The notes below the pieces were generated by a model. The model did not search any database and was not told the DNA's origin. It was given only the letters and a program-made list of their open reading frames with translations. DNA of 6,738 bases from DUEN01 sp024277095 (GTDB taxonomy: Bacteria > Chloroflexota > Anaerolineae > DUEN01), in NCBI GenBank assembly GCA_024277095.1, contig JAJRVX010000204.1:1-6738 (forward strand), read 5' to 3'. Numbering within the stretch: position 1 is the stretch's first letter; the number at the start of each line of letters is the position of its first letter. The position numbers and the translations under genes were made by a program. Of the stretch, positions 1 through 4,993 are shown one piece after another.

Positions 1-850
1 CGGCCCGCCAGTCGTTCCCCGTGGCGATCACCACGGCGTCCACCCCGTTCATGATCCCCTTGTTGTGCGTCGCCGCCCGGTACGGGTCCGTGGCCGCCAG
101 CGCGTAAGCCTCCACGATGCGGTCCACGACCAGCGGGCCTGGAAACTCGTCCGTCTCCAGCGCCTGCGGTGGGATCACACAGCGGGCCCTCGCCAGCCGC
201 CGGTCGGCCAAGTTGGAGAGGATGCGCAGGTTCACCCGCCCCCCCGTGATCTCCTCCACGACGGGGGCCAGCGTCTCGCATGCCGTGTTCACTGTGTTGG
301 CCCCCATAGCGTCCCGACAGTCGTACAGCAGGTGAATGACCAGCATGGGCCCCACGGGGCTCTCCGGGATGATCCGGGCCTCGATATCGCGAGCGCCCCC
401 TCCCAAACGAACGACGACCGGGTCGGTCTGGTTCGCCAGCTCCAGCAGCCGCTGCCTCTCGGCGAGCACAGCGGCGCGAGCCGCCTCGAGATCGGCCAGG
501 TCGAGCACCTGGATCTGTCCGATCATCACCGGCTCGTCGCTCTCCGCCTGAAAGCCGCCCCCCTCGCGCGCCAGCCGGGCGGCGTAGCTGGCCCCCGCCA
601 CCACCGAGGGCTCCTCGATGGCCATGGGGATCAGGTAGTCCCGTCCGTTGATCTGGAAATTGACGGCGATGCCCAGCGGCAGGGCGTGCAGGCCGACCAC
701 GTTCTCGATCATCTTGTCCGCCTGGGCGACGTCCAGGCTATGGCGGAGCTGTTCGCGCTCCTCGGCCGTCAATCCCGCCCACTGGGCCACGATTTCCACC
801 CGTTGTTCTACGTCGAGCTTATAGAATCCGCGCAATCGGGATGATGACAC
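1..850 (-). CDS. mvaA: Class II hydroxymethylglutaryl-CoA reductase, N-terminal 283 residues (partial)
   Basis: Interconverts HMG-CoA and mevalonate in the cytosol using NAD(P)H, in isoprenoid synthesis or mevalonate breakdown. Visible motifs in order: ENVVG (residues 49-53, substrate loop), NFQINGRD, EEPS with Glu80, DAMGANTVNT (Asp180-Thr189, dinucleotide-binding region), LRILSNLADRRLARA, HNKGIMNG with catalytic Lys264, and GNDWRA with Asp280. These sit three residues before Glu83, Asp183, Lys267 and Asp283 of the P. mevalonii enzyme, so the frame is intact. The family is about 425-430 residues, so roughly 140 C-terminal residues, including the catalytic His, lie off the left edge. The start is GTG at 850-848, preceded by GGAGG with 5-nt spacing; the N-terminus (SRLRGFYKL) fits family members. 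The close similarity to P. mevalonii around the cofactor site hints at NADH, but cofactor and physiological direction are not decidable here. Family call very sure. Confidence 0.96.
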   Translation of the reverse strand, partial: MSSSRLRGFYKLDVEQRVEIVAQWAGLTAEEREQLRHSLDVAQADKMIENVVGLHALPLGIAVNFQINGRDYLIPMAIEEPSVVAGASYAARLAREGGGFQAESDEPVMIGQIQVLDLADLEAARAAVLAERQRLLELANQTDPVVVRLGGGARDIEARIIPESPVGPMLVIHLLYDCRDAMGANTVNTACETLAPVVEEITGGRVNLRILSNLADRRLARARCVIPPQALETDEFPGPLVVDRIVEAYALAATDPYRAATHNKGIMNGVDAVVIATGNDWRA

Positions 851-855
851 CGCTT

Positions 856-860
856 CCTCC
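856..860 (-). promoter_or_regulatory. Ribosome binding site of HMG-CoA reductase
   Basis: The minus strand reads GGAGG, then AAGCG, then GTG. This strong Shine-Dalgarno at 5-nt spacing decides the GTG start, because the visible family N-terminus contains no ATG. Confidence 0.85.
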
Positions 861-868
861 ACACAGAA

Positions 869-891
869 AGGGCCCCGCCTGTCGGAGCCCT
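869..891 (-). promoter_or_regulatory. Leader hairpin just upstream of the HMG-CoA reductase RBS
   Basis: AGGGC at 869-873 pairs with GCCCT at 887-891, and CCG (875-877) with CGG (883-885). There is one mismatch between the two stems and a 5-nt loop. On the minus-strand RNA the stem is followed by UUUCUGUGU, then the GGAGG, so the hairpin ends about 8 nt before the RBS. It could be an attenuator, a structure controlling translation, or a weak terminator for upstream transcription. The U tract is short and interrupted, so the role is inferred. The structure was found by eye; no folding energy was computed. Confidence 0.45.
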
Positions 892-932
892 GACGTTGAT
901 TGCGTCCTAAATCCGCCACTTGGAACCACGAG

Positions 933-956
933 ACTCTACTACACCGGCGCTGTCAA
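933..956 (-). promoter_or_regulatory. Possible promoter for HMG-CoA reductase (weak)
   Basis: The minus strand carries a perfect TTGACA (951-956). The only -10-like hexamer nearby is TAGAGT (933-938), just 12 bp away, too short for a normal sigma70 promoter. At 17 bp the sequence is TCTCGT. The same TTGACAGCGC string begins the convincing promoter at 4959. Either this is a real promoter with odd spacing, or transcription starts elsewhere or reads through from the membrane operon. Confidence 0.2.
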
Positions 957-1055
957 AATCTATCAGATGTCTTCCAATTTCCGCCGGATCGATGGGACGT
1001 TTGGGCCAGCCTCAGGGCCGGTGACGCAAGGTGGGCCCGTGATGAGGCTTCCCCC

Positions 1056-1081
1056 GCCGCCTTGCTCCCCGAAAGGGCGGC
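1056..1081 (-). other. GC-rich inverted repeat downstream of the membrane operon
   Basis: GCCGCC at 1056-1061 pairs with GGCGGC at 1076-1081 around a 14-nt loop, about 38 nt past the stop of the NuoN-like gene. On the minus-strand RNA it is followed by a G-run, not a U-run, so it does not meet the rule for an intrinsic terminator. It could protect the 3' end of the mRNA or be chance in GC-rich DNA. Confidence 0.25.
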
Positions 1082-1119
1082 ACACTGGAATGGGGATGGG
1101 GCGACTCACGATCGTCTCC

Positions 1120-2538
1120 TCACATCGGGCCGCTCGATGTCTGTACCACGATGCTGATGATCGTCTGCACCACACCGTCAGCCATCTGGGGGACCAACGC
1201 CAGTATGCCCGAGAGCGCCACGCCGAAGCCGATCAGGATGGCGGTCGGAAGCCTCTCTCGGCGGATCAGACGACGCTCCGGCGGTAGCGGCGCCCAAAAC
1301 GATTGGAGCAGATGCAGATAGCCGATGGCCACCCCCAGCTGCCCGGCTACCACCAGGAGTCCCCACGCCGGCCGCGTGCGCAGCAGCGTCTGGATCAGCG
1401 CCCAGCGCGGCCCGAACTCCGCCGTCAGGGGGAAGCCGGCCAGTCCCAGCCCTCCCACCAGGATGGCCAGTGTCGTCCAGGGCAGCCGGCGAGCCTGTCC
1501 TCGCACGGCGGTCCACTCGTCCCCCACCCCTCGCGATCCCAGGCTGGCCATGCCATAGGCGCTCAGGAAGAGGCTCAGCGTCCGGCCCACGAACAGGGCG
1601 ACCGCGATGCGCCATTCCAGCGGCGCCCCCAGGCTGAACCCCAGCAGGAAGACGCCCCAATCGTGCAGGGCCGCGTAGGCCCACAGACGCCGTATGCGCT
1701 CGGCCGACATGGCCCCCAGCGCCCCCCAGAGGAGCGTCGCCAGCCCGGCCGCGGCCAGCACCCGGCTCACGGCGATGTGCTCCGACAGCCAGGGCCATGT
1801 CATGAAGGCGTTCCAGATCAGGTGCAGCGCGACCACCTGCGCGCCCGCCATCAGGAAGGCGCCCACCACAGGGGGGGCTTCTGCCAGCAACGAGACCGCG
1901 GGCGCGTGCAAGGGGACGGGGGCCAGCACCAGGAGCATGGTCAGCCCCATCAGGCGCGCGGCCGTCTGCATGTGCGTCGCATCATCCGGGTGGAATTGAG
2001 CCTCGCGGGTATGCCACACGGCGATCAGCGCCAGCATCAGCGCGATCAGGGGCCACCACAGTTGACGGAAGGCAGCTCGTGTGGGCTCGGCGCGCCCGGC
2101 CTGGACGATGAACACGGACAGGCATCCCGCGGCGAGCAGGCCGGTCAGCGCTCCCGTCAGCGGCCGCACGATCACGGCCCCGGCCCACAGCGCCAGGATC
2201 ACCAGCCCGATGGGGATGAAGGAGCGGCCCGGAGATTGAAGCCATGTGCCTACGAAGGCCGCCAGCGCGATCAACCCCAAGATGGTCAGAACGGGTCGCT
2301 CAGCCTCGGTCACGGTGAGCGTATATCCCAGGCCCTTCAGCGGCTGGCTGAGCAGTACGGTGCGCCCCCACACCGAGACCACCCGATCGAGGGGCCAGCG
2401 CAGGCTTAAGGCGGTCAGCAGGAGGGCGGCCGCGCCCCCGGCCAGGGCGGAGGGCACCGCCCATCGTCGCAGTGGGTAGACGAGCACGGCCCACAGGGCC
2501 AGCCCGCCCATGATCAGCTCCGCTCCTGTGATCACCAT
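1120..2538 (-). CDS. NuoN/HyfF-like proton-translocating-type membrane subunit (divergent)
   Basis: A 472-residue, very hydrophobic protein, with family length and about 13-14 membrane segments expected. Family marks: PLH at 209-211 followed by AEAPPVVGAFLMAG (the PFH.W.PD..EGAP..V region of NuoN/NuoM), RIRRLWAYAALHDWG at 281-295 (normally DIKRLLAYSSISHMG), and GLAGFPLTAEF at 365-375 (normally GIPPTAGF). This identifies a complex I/hydrogenase-4/Mrp antiporter-type subunit of the cytoplasmic membrane. Odd features: the TM7 Lys, five residues before the PLH proline, is Val204; the DIKR Lys is Arg283; no Glu is seen in the TM5-like stretch around 129-147; Arg378 takes the place of the usual Lys after the TAGF motif. 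It starts at ATG overlapping the previous gene by 7 bp and is the last gene of a three-gene operon. Proton pumping is therefore doubtful. It could equally be named NuoM-like. Confidence 0.75.
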   Translation of the reverse strand: MVITGAELIMGGLALWAVLVYPLRRWAVPSALAGGAAALLLTALSLRWPLDRVVSVWGRTVLLSQPLKGLGYTLTVTEAERPVLTILGLIALAAFVGTWLQSPGRSFIPIGLVILALWAGAVIVRPLTGALTGLLAAGCLSVFIVQAGRAEPTRAAFRQLWWPLIALMLALIAVWHTREAQFHPDDATHMQTAARLMGLTMLLVLAPVPLHAPAVSLLAEAPPVVGAFLMAGAQVVALHLIWNAFMTWPWLSEHIAVSRVLAAAGLATLLWGALGAMSAERIRRLWAYAALHDWGVFLLGFSLGAPLEWRIAVALFVGRTLSLFLSAYGMASLGSRGVGDEWTAVRGQARRLPWTTLAILVGGLGLAGFPLTAEFGPRWALIQTLLRTRPAWGLLVVAGQLGVAIGYLHLLQSFWAPLPPERRLIRRERLPTAILIGFGVALSGILALVPQMADGVVQTIISIVVQTSSGPM

Positions 2539-2546
2539 TCCTCTCC
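2532..2546 (-). promoter_or_regulatory. Start-stop overlap and RBS coupling the HyfE-like and NuoN-like genes
   Basis: The minus strand reads GGAGAGGA directly before ATG (2538-2536), and the stop TGA of the upstream gene lies at 2534-2532 within ATGGTGA. The 7-bp overlap with the Shine-Dalgarno inside the upstream gene indicates translational coupling. Confidence 0.75.
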
Positions 2547-3203
2547 GGGCGAGATGTCCAGCCTGAGCCCCTCAACCGTGATGAGATACGCGCACGCGAG
2601 GCCGACCAGCAGCTTCACGATCCCCATCGTGCCCTCGATCATCGCGTCTCGCTCCAGGGCGGGGTAGTACAACTGGAACGCCTCTATCCACCAGATCAGC
2701 CCCATCCCGCCCGTGAGCGGCTCTTCGCTGAGCGCCAGTGTCAGCAGGCCCATGGCGATCAGCCAGGTGCTCAGGAAGACCAGGTCCCCGTCCAGGCCGG
2801 GCAGCGGCAGCCGCAGGCGGAGGCTCAGGAGCAGGATGGCGACCAGGATCACCATGACGAGCCGTAAGAGGCCGCGCGTGGAGAGAAGCGGCCATCGCCA
2901 GCGGAGCCAGCGCACCGGGCGGCGCCCCCAACCGGACGTCCACGCCGACAGGAGCCACATGATGGCGATCAGCAGCCCGACGATCATGCGTGCGAAGGCC
3001 CACTCCAGCGGGAGGTAGCGGGTCGCCAGCCCGGCCAGGATCACGGACTGCCCGGCCAGCCCCGCCACGGTCAGGCGCCAGTCGGCGCTGACGAGCACGA
3101 TCGCGGTGAGCACGGCCAGAGCCAGCACGCTGAGGAAGCCGTCCAGGAGCGTCATGGACGCCAGCAGGCGATCCAGCCAGGTCAAGATCGGTTCGGCTCC
3201 CAT
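2532..3203 (-). CDS. HyfE-like small membrane subunit (hydrogenase-4 component E type)
   Basis: A 223-residue protein, close to the roughly 216 of E. coli HyfE, with about seven predicted membrane segments (near 23-40, 47-63, 70-88, 112-129, 141-158, 163-181, 190-210). The N-terminal part, with AGLAGQSVILAGLA at 47-60, resembles the HyfE pattern of a small hydrophobic helix followed by QS.(V/L)LA. The C-terminal part, with LTGGMGLIWWIEAFQLYYPAL (163-183) and an acidic-containing last helix, fits the position of HyfE's GYCLMENG helix and following segment. HyfE proteins are NuoK-related linkers placed between two antiporter-like subunits, which is its place in this operon. Its start is 9 bp after the upstream stop, with AGGA as ribosome site. 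Residue identity is low and the HyfE call leans on length, helix pattern and gene order; otherwise it is an unknown membrane protein. Confidence 0.6.
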   Translation of the reverse strand: MGAEPILTWLDRLLASMTLLDGFLSVLALAVLTAIVLVSADWRLTVAGLAGQSVILAGLATRYLPLEWAFARMIVGLLIAIMWLLSAWTSGWGRRPVRWLRWRWPLLSTRGLLRLVMVILVAILLLSLRLRLPLPGLDGDLVFLSTWLIAMGLLTLALSEEPLTGGMGLIWWIEAFQLYYPALERDAMIEGTMGIVKLLVGLACAYLITVEGLRLDISPGEEW

Positions 3204-3210
3204 CGTACCG

Positions 3211-3214
3211 TCCT
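3211..3214 (-). promoter_or_regulatory. RBS of the HyfE-like gene, overlapping the preceding stop codon
   Basis: AGGA on the minus strand overlaps the TAG stop (3215-3213) of the upstream gene and lies 7 nt before the ATG at 3203. This suggests ribosomes re-initiate directly after finishing the NuoL-like protein. Confidence 0.6.
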
Positions 3215-4859
3215 ATGTCCCCACCCAGGGTTTCACCAGGATCCAGATCAGCAACAAGGTCAGCAGCACCCAGCCCAGATACCCTTCTCCCTCGAGCACG
3301 CGGAGCATCATCCGCCAGATCGCCATGAGCGCCCATATCGCGTTTCGGATCAGGCTGTACACCCAGTCCAGCCGGGCGACGCGGGCGAGGCCGCGTCGGA
3401 TCTCCTGCCATCCGATGAGCACCGGGCGGTATCTCCGGCTGAGCCACAGTCCCAGCACCGTGACGACCAGCAGCCGTCCCCATGCCGGCGGCGGTGTGCT
3501 CGCGAACAGAGGCCACAGGCCCGCGGTGGATCCCATGATGCCGCCAAGGCGTAACACGATAGAAGGGCGGAGCCCGGTGACCATGATCGGCACGGCCAGC
3601 AGGACCGCTGTCGCCAGCAGACGTGATTGGCGGCCGGACAGGCGTGAGGGCAACACCCCGACGGCGGGCTGCCAGCCTCGCAACACCGCGGCCAGCAGCA
3701 GCGCGTCGGCCAGGGTGATGGCTGCCCACAGGATGACGTATCCGATGGATGGCATCGCCTGGGCCGTCCATGGCTGCCCCAGGAATCCCGCCGTCGCCGG
3801 ATACCCCAGCAGCGTCGCGATGGCCAGCGCCGCGGGCCATCGTCCCCTCCACTCCTGATAGACCAGATGGGCCACGAACAGCATGCCCAGCCCCAGGCTG
3901 AAGGCCAGCAGCCAGCCTGCCAGGGGAAGCATGCCCTGTCCGGGCCACATGCTCATCGCCAGCACGATCAGGCCGGCCCGATTGGCGCATACCAGATCCA
4001 GGGAGCGGGAGCGGTCCGATTCCATCCAGGCCGCCAGGGCGCTGCCCAGGAGGCCCACCACCCAGAGGGTCTTCCAGACCTGCCCGCCCAGCCAGACGAT
4101 CTCCGCCGCGCTGTTGAACGTCCCCAACAGCCACAGCCCGGCCGTGGCGGGGATCAGATAGACGGAGATCCGGTCGGTAGGGGAGGAAAGTCGGCTGTGC
4201 GTGAGCCAGCCGTGGAGTGGGTACACGGCGGCTCGCAGGGCCACGGCCAGCACCAGTAGCCCCTGGACCAGCGGTGTGAACATTGCCGTGGAGAGGGGGG
4301 AGGTCAGCAGGGCCGGGCCGGACAGAGGGCATGCCATGGCTACCAGCAATGCGCTGGCCGCGCTCAGCCCGGCGCGTCCCGTCTCCGGCTGGCGGATGGG
4401 CTCCAGCGCTAGTCGAGCCATCGCCACCGACTCCATCAGGACCCACATGTGGGCCAGGGTGAGGAGGTTGCCGGAGAAGAGGACCAGGAGCGCCATCGCC
4501 GCCGAGGCCAGATCCGCGGCGCGATGGTAGGAGGCCAGCCGGGTGCTCTCCTCCCAGGCCAACAGGGGGAGCACCAGCGAGAGCAGGAGCACGATCAACC
4601 CGCCGCCCCAGGTCCACGTGTTGACCTGCCAGATGAGGCCGCCGTCTACGTGGAACAGGACAGACGTCCAGGGGCGGCCGGCGATGACGGCCGCGTAGGG
4701 AGAGCGCAGTGCCATCAGGACTGCCAGGGCGCCCAGGTTGGCGAGCAACGCCAAGATGGATGCCCCACGCCGCCAGGGCAAGGCGTGCGACAGGACAAGG
4801 GCCAGCGCCCCCACCCCCAAGACGAGCGCTGGCCCCAACGGCTGGATCAGCCAGGACAA
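3213..4859 (-). CDS. NuoL/HyfB/HyfD-like proton-translocating-type membrane subunit (divergent)
   Basis: A 548-residue integral membrane protein, first gene of the operon. Family marks: an amphipathic TM5-like stretch LTLAHMWVLMES (133-144), the TM7 motif ALRAAVYPLHGWL (207-219, normally K..A..PLH.WLPDAH), the following SRLSSPTDRISVYL (AP..VSA.L region), and DRSRSLDLVCANRAG (282-296, aligned with DIKRLLAYSSISHMG). After the antiporter core comes a long tail: two charged helices around 485-525 with LEGEG at 522-526 and a final membrane helix 528-543, recalling the lateral-helix tail of NuoL/HyfB. Odd features: the TM5 Glu position is Val140, with Glu143 three residues on; TM7 Lys is Arg209; DIKR Lys is Ser284; SSISH His is Arg294. 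The start is TTG, set by GGAGG 5 nt upstream. A stand-alone cation antiporter subunit or an adaptor in an unknown complex are alternatives to a complex I-like pump. Confidence 0.75.
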   Translation of the reverse strand: MSWLIQPLGPALVLGVGALALVLSHALPWRRGASILALLANLGALAVLMALRSPYAAVIAGRPWTSVLFHVDGGLIWQVNTWTWGGGLIVLLLSLVLPLLAWEESTRLASYHRAADLASAAMALLVLFSGNLLTLAHMWVLMESVAMARLALEPIRQPETGRAGLSAASALLVAMACPLSGPALLTSPLSTAMFTPLVQGLLVLAVALRAAVYPLHGWLTHSRLSSPTDRISVYLIPATAGLWLLGTFNSAAEIVWLGGQVWKTLWVVGLLGSALAAWMESDRSRSLDLVCANRAGLIVLAMSMWPGQGMLPLAGWLLAFSLGLGMLFVAHLVYQEWRGRWPAALAIATLLGYPATAGFLGQPWTAQAMPSIGYVILWAAITLADALLLAAVLRGWQPAVGVLPSRLSGRQSRLLATAVLLAVPIMVTGLRPSIVLRLGGIMGSTAGLWPLFASTPPPAWGRLLVVTVLGLWLSRRYRPVLIGWQEIRRGLARVARLDWVYSLIRNAIWALMAIWRMMLRVLEGEGYLGWVLLTLLLIWILVKPWVGT

Positions 4860-4864
4860 CCTTT

Positions 4865-4869
4865 CCTCC
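4865..4869 (-). promoter_or_regulatory. RBS fixing the TTG start of the NuoL-like gene
   Basis: The minus strand reads GGAGG, AAAGG, then TTG at 4859-4857. The nearest upstream ATG (4876-4874) is out of frame with the membrane protein. The strong ribosome site at 5 nt supports TTG initiation. Confidence 0.8.
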
Positions 4870-4885
4870 GGCCCATAAGTTCACG

Positions 4886-4915
4886 GGACGTCAGGCTCCT
4901 CGGCCTAACCCGTCC
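4886..4915 (-). promoter_or_regulatory. 5'-terminal leader hairpin of the membrane operon
   Basis: On the minus-strand RNA, GGACG (4915-4911) pairs with CGUCC (4890-4886), then after a 2-nt GG bulge UUAGGC (4908-4903) pairs with GCCUGA (4896-4891), with one G-U pair and a 6-nt loop. The G-U pair holds only on the minus transcript. The predicted transcript starts near 4919, so the stem would cap the 5' end about 25 nt before the RBS. It may stabilise the mRNA or be regulatory; no known riboswitch was recognised. Confidence 0.4.
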
Positions 4916-4925
4916 TCAGCCGCAG

Positions 4926-4954
4926 ATTCTACCATACCGGCACCGGCACAGCAA
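4926..4954 (-). promoter_or_regulatory. Sigma70-type promoter of the membrane operon
   Basis: The minus strand shows TTGCTG (4954-4949), a 17-bp spacer, and TAGAAT (4931-4926). The -10 is good and spacing is ideal, while the -35 keeps only TTG. The predicted start is near 4919, giving a leader of about 60 nt. Confidence 0.6.
4936..4947. repeat. Two tandem ACCGGC copies in the membrane-operon promoter spacer
   Basis: ACCGGC occurs twice head to tail (4936-4941, 4942-4947), exactly between the -10 and -35 of the minus promoter and just outside the plus promoter. It could be a small operator, or chance in GC-rich DNA. Confidence 0.25.
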
Positions 4955-4958
4955 GCCG

Positions 4959-4987
4959 TTGACAGCGCATCCTCCCGATGCTAGAAT
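4959..4987 (+). promoter_or_regulatory. Strong sigma70-type promoter driving a leaderless M48 protease mRNA
   Basis: Perfect TTGACA (4959-4964), exactly 17 bp, then TAGAAT (4982-4987), one base off consensus. The ATG of the protease is at 4994, 7 bp after the last base of the -10, which is where transcription should start. No Shine-Dalgarno lies before the ATG. The -35 boxes of this and the opposing promoter are 4 bp apart. Confidence 0.8.
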
Positions 4988-4993
4988 GCGCAC

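Larger units (their letters stand above)
851..1119. other. Intergenic region between the membrane operon and HMG-CoA reductase
   Basis: About 270 bp without a convincing gene on either strand; short open frames here lack family resemblance and good ribosome sites. It lies between two genes of the same (minus) orientation, so it should hold the 3' end of the membrane operon and the leader of the reductase gene. Its visible content is the RBS, the leader hairpin at 869-891, an isolated TTGACA at 951-956 and a GC-rich inverted repeat at 1056-1081. No canonical intrinsic terminator with a U tract was seen. Confidence 0.6.

Noticed and set aside
65..844. A 259-codon plus-strand frame opposite HMG-CoA reductase
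   Set aside because: Antisense shadow of an unmistakable enzyme; composition is His/Gln/Arg-rich with no domain.
1010..1040. GGCC/GGGCCC palindromes as operator sites
   Set aside because: Short GC palindromes are expected by chance at this base composition and have no position relative to a convincing promoter.
963..1175. Short open frames in the 851-1119 gap as a small gene
   Set aside because: They lack a ribosome site, show low-complexity translation and overlap the 3' end of the NuoN-like gene; nothing supports expression.
1303..2409. A 368-codon plus-strand frame opposite the NuoN-like gene
   Set aside because: Its product is a Gln/Gly/Pro/Arg-rich string typical of antisense of a Leu/Ala-rich membrane gene; no RBS or domain.
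2572..4884. A 770-codon open frame on the minus strand spanning the NuoL-like and HyfE-like genes
   Set aside because: It is rich in Gly, Arg, Pro and Ala without any recognisable domain, and lies in another frame of two genes with clear membrane-protein patterns and ribosome sites. It results from high GC at third positions.
4859..4884. Upstream ATG (4876-4874) or GTG (4884) as start of the first membrane gene
   Set aside because: Both are out of frame with the membrane protein, whereas TTG at 4859 has a strong GGAGG at 5 nt.
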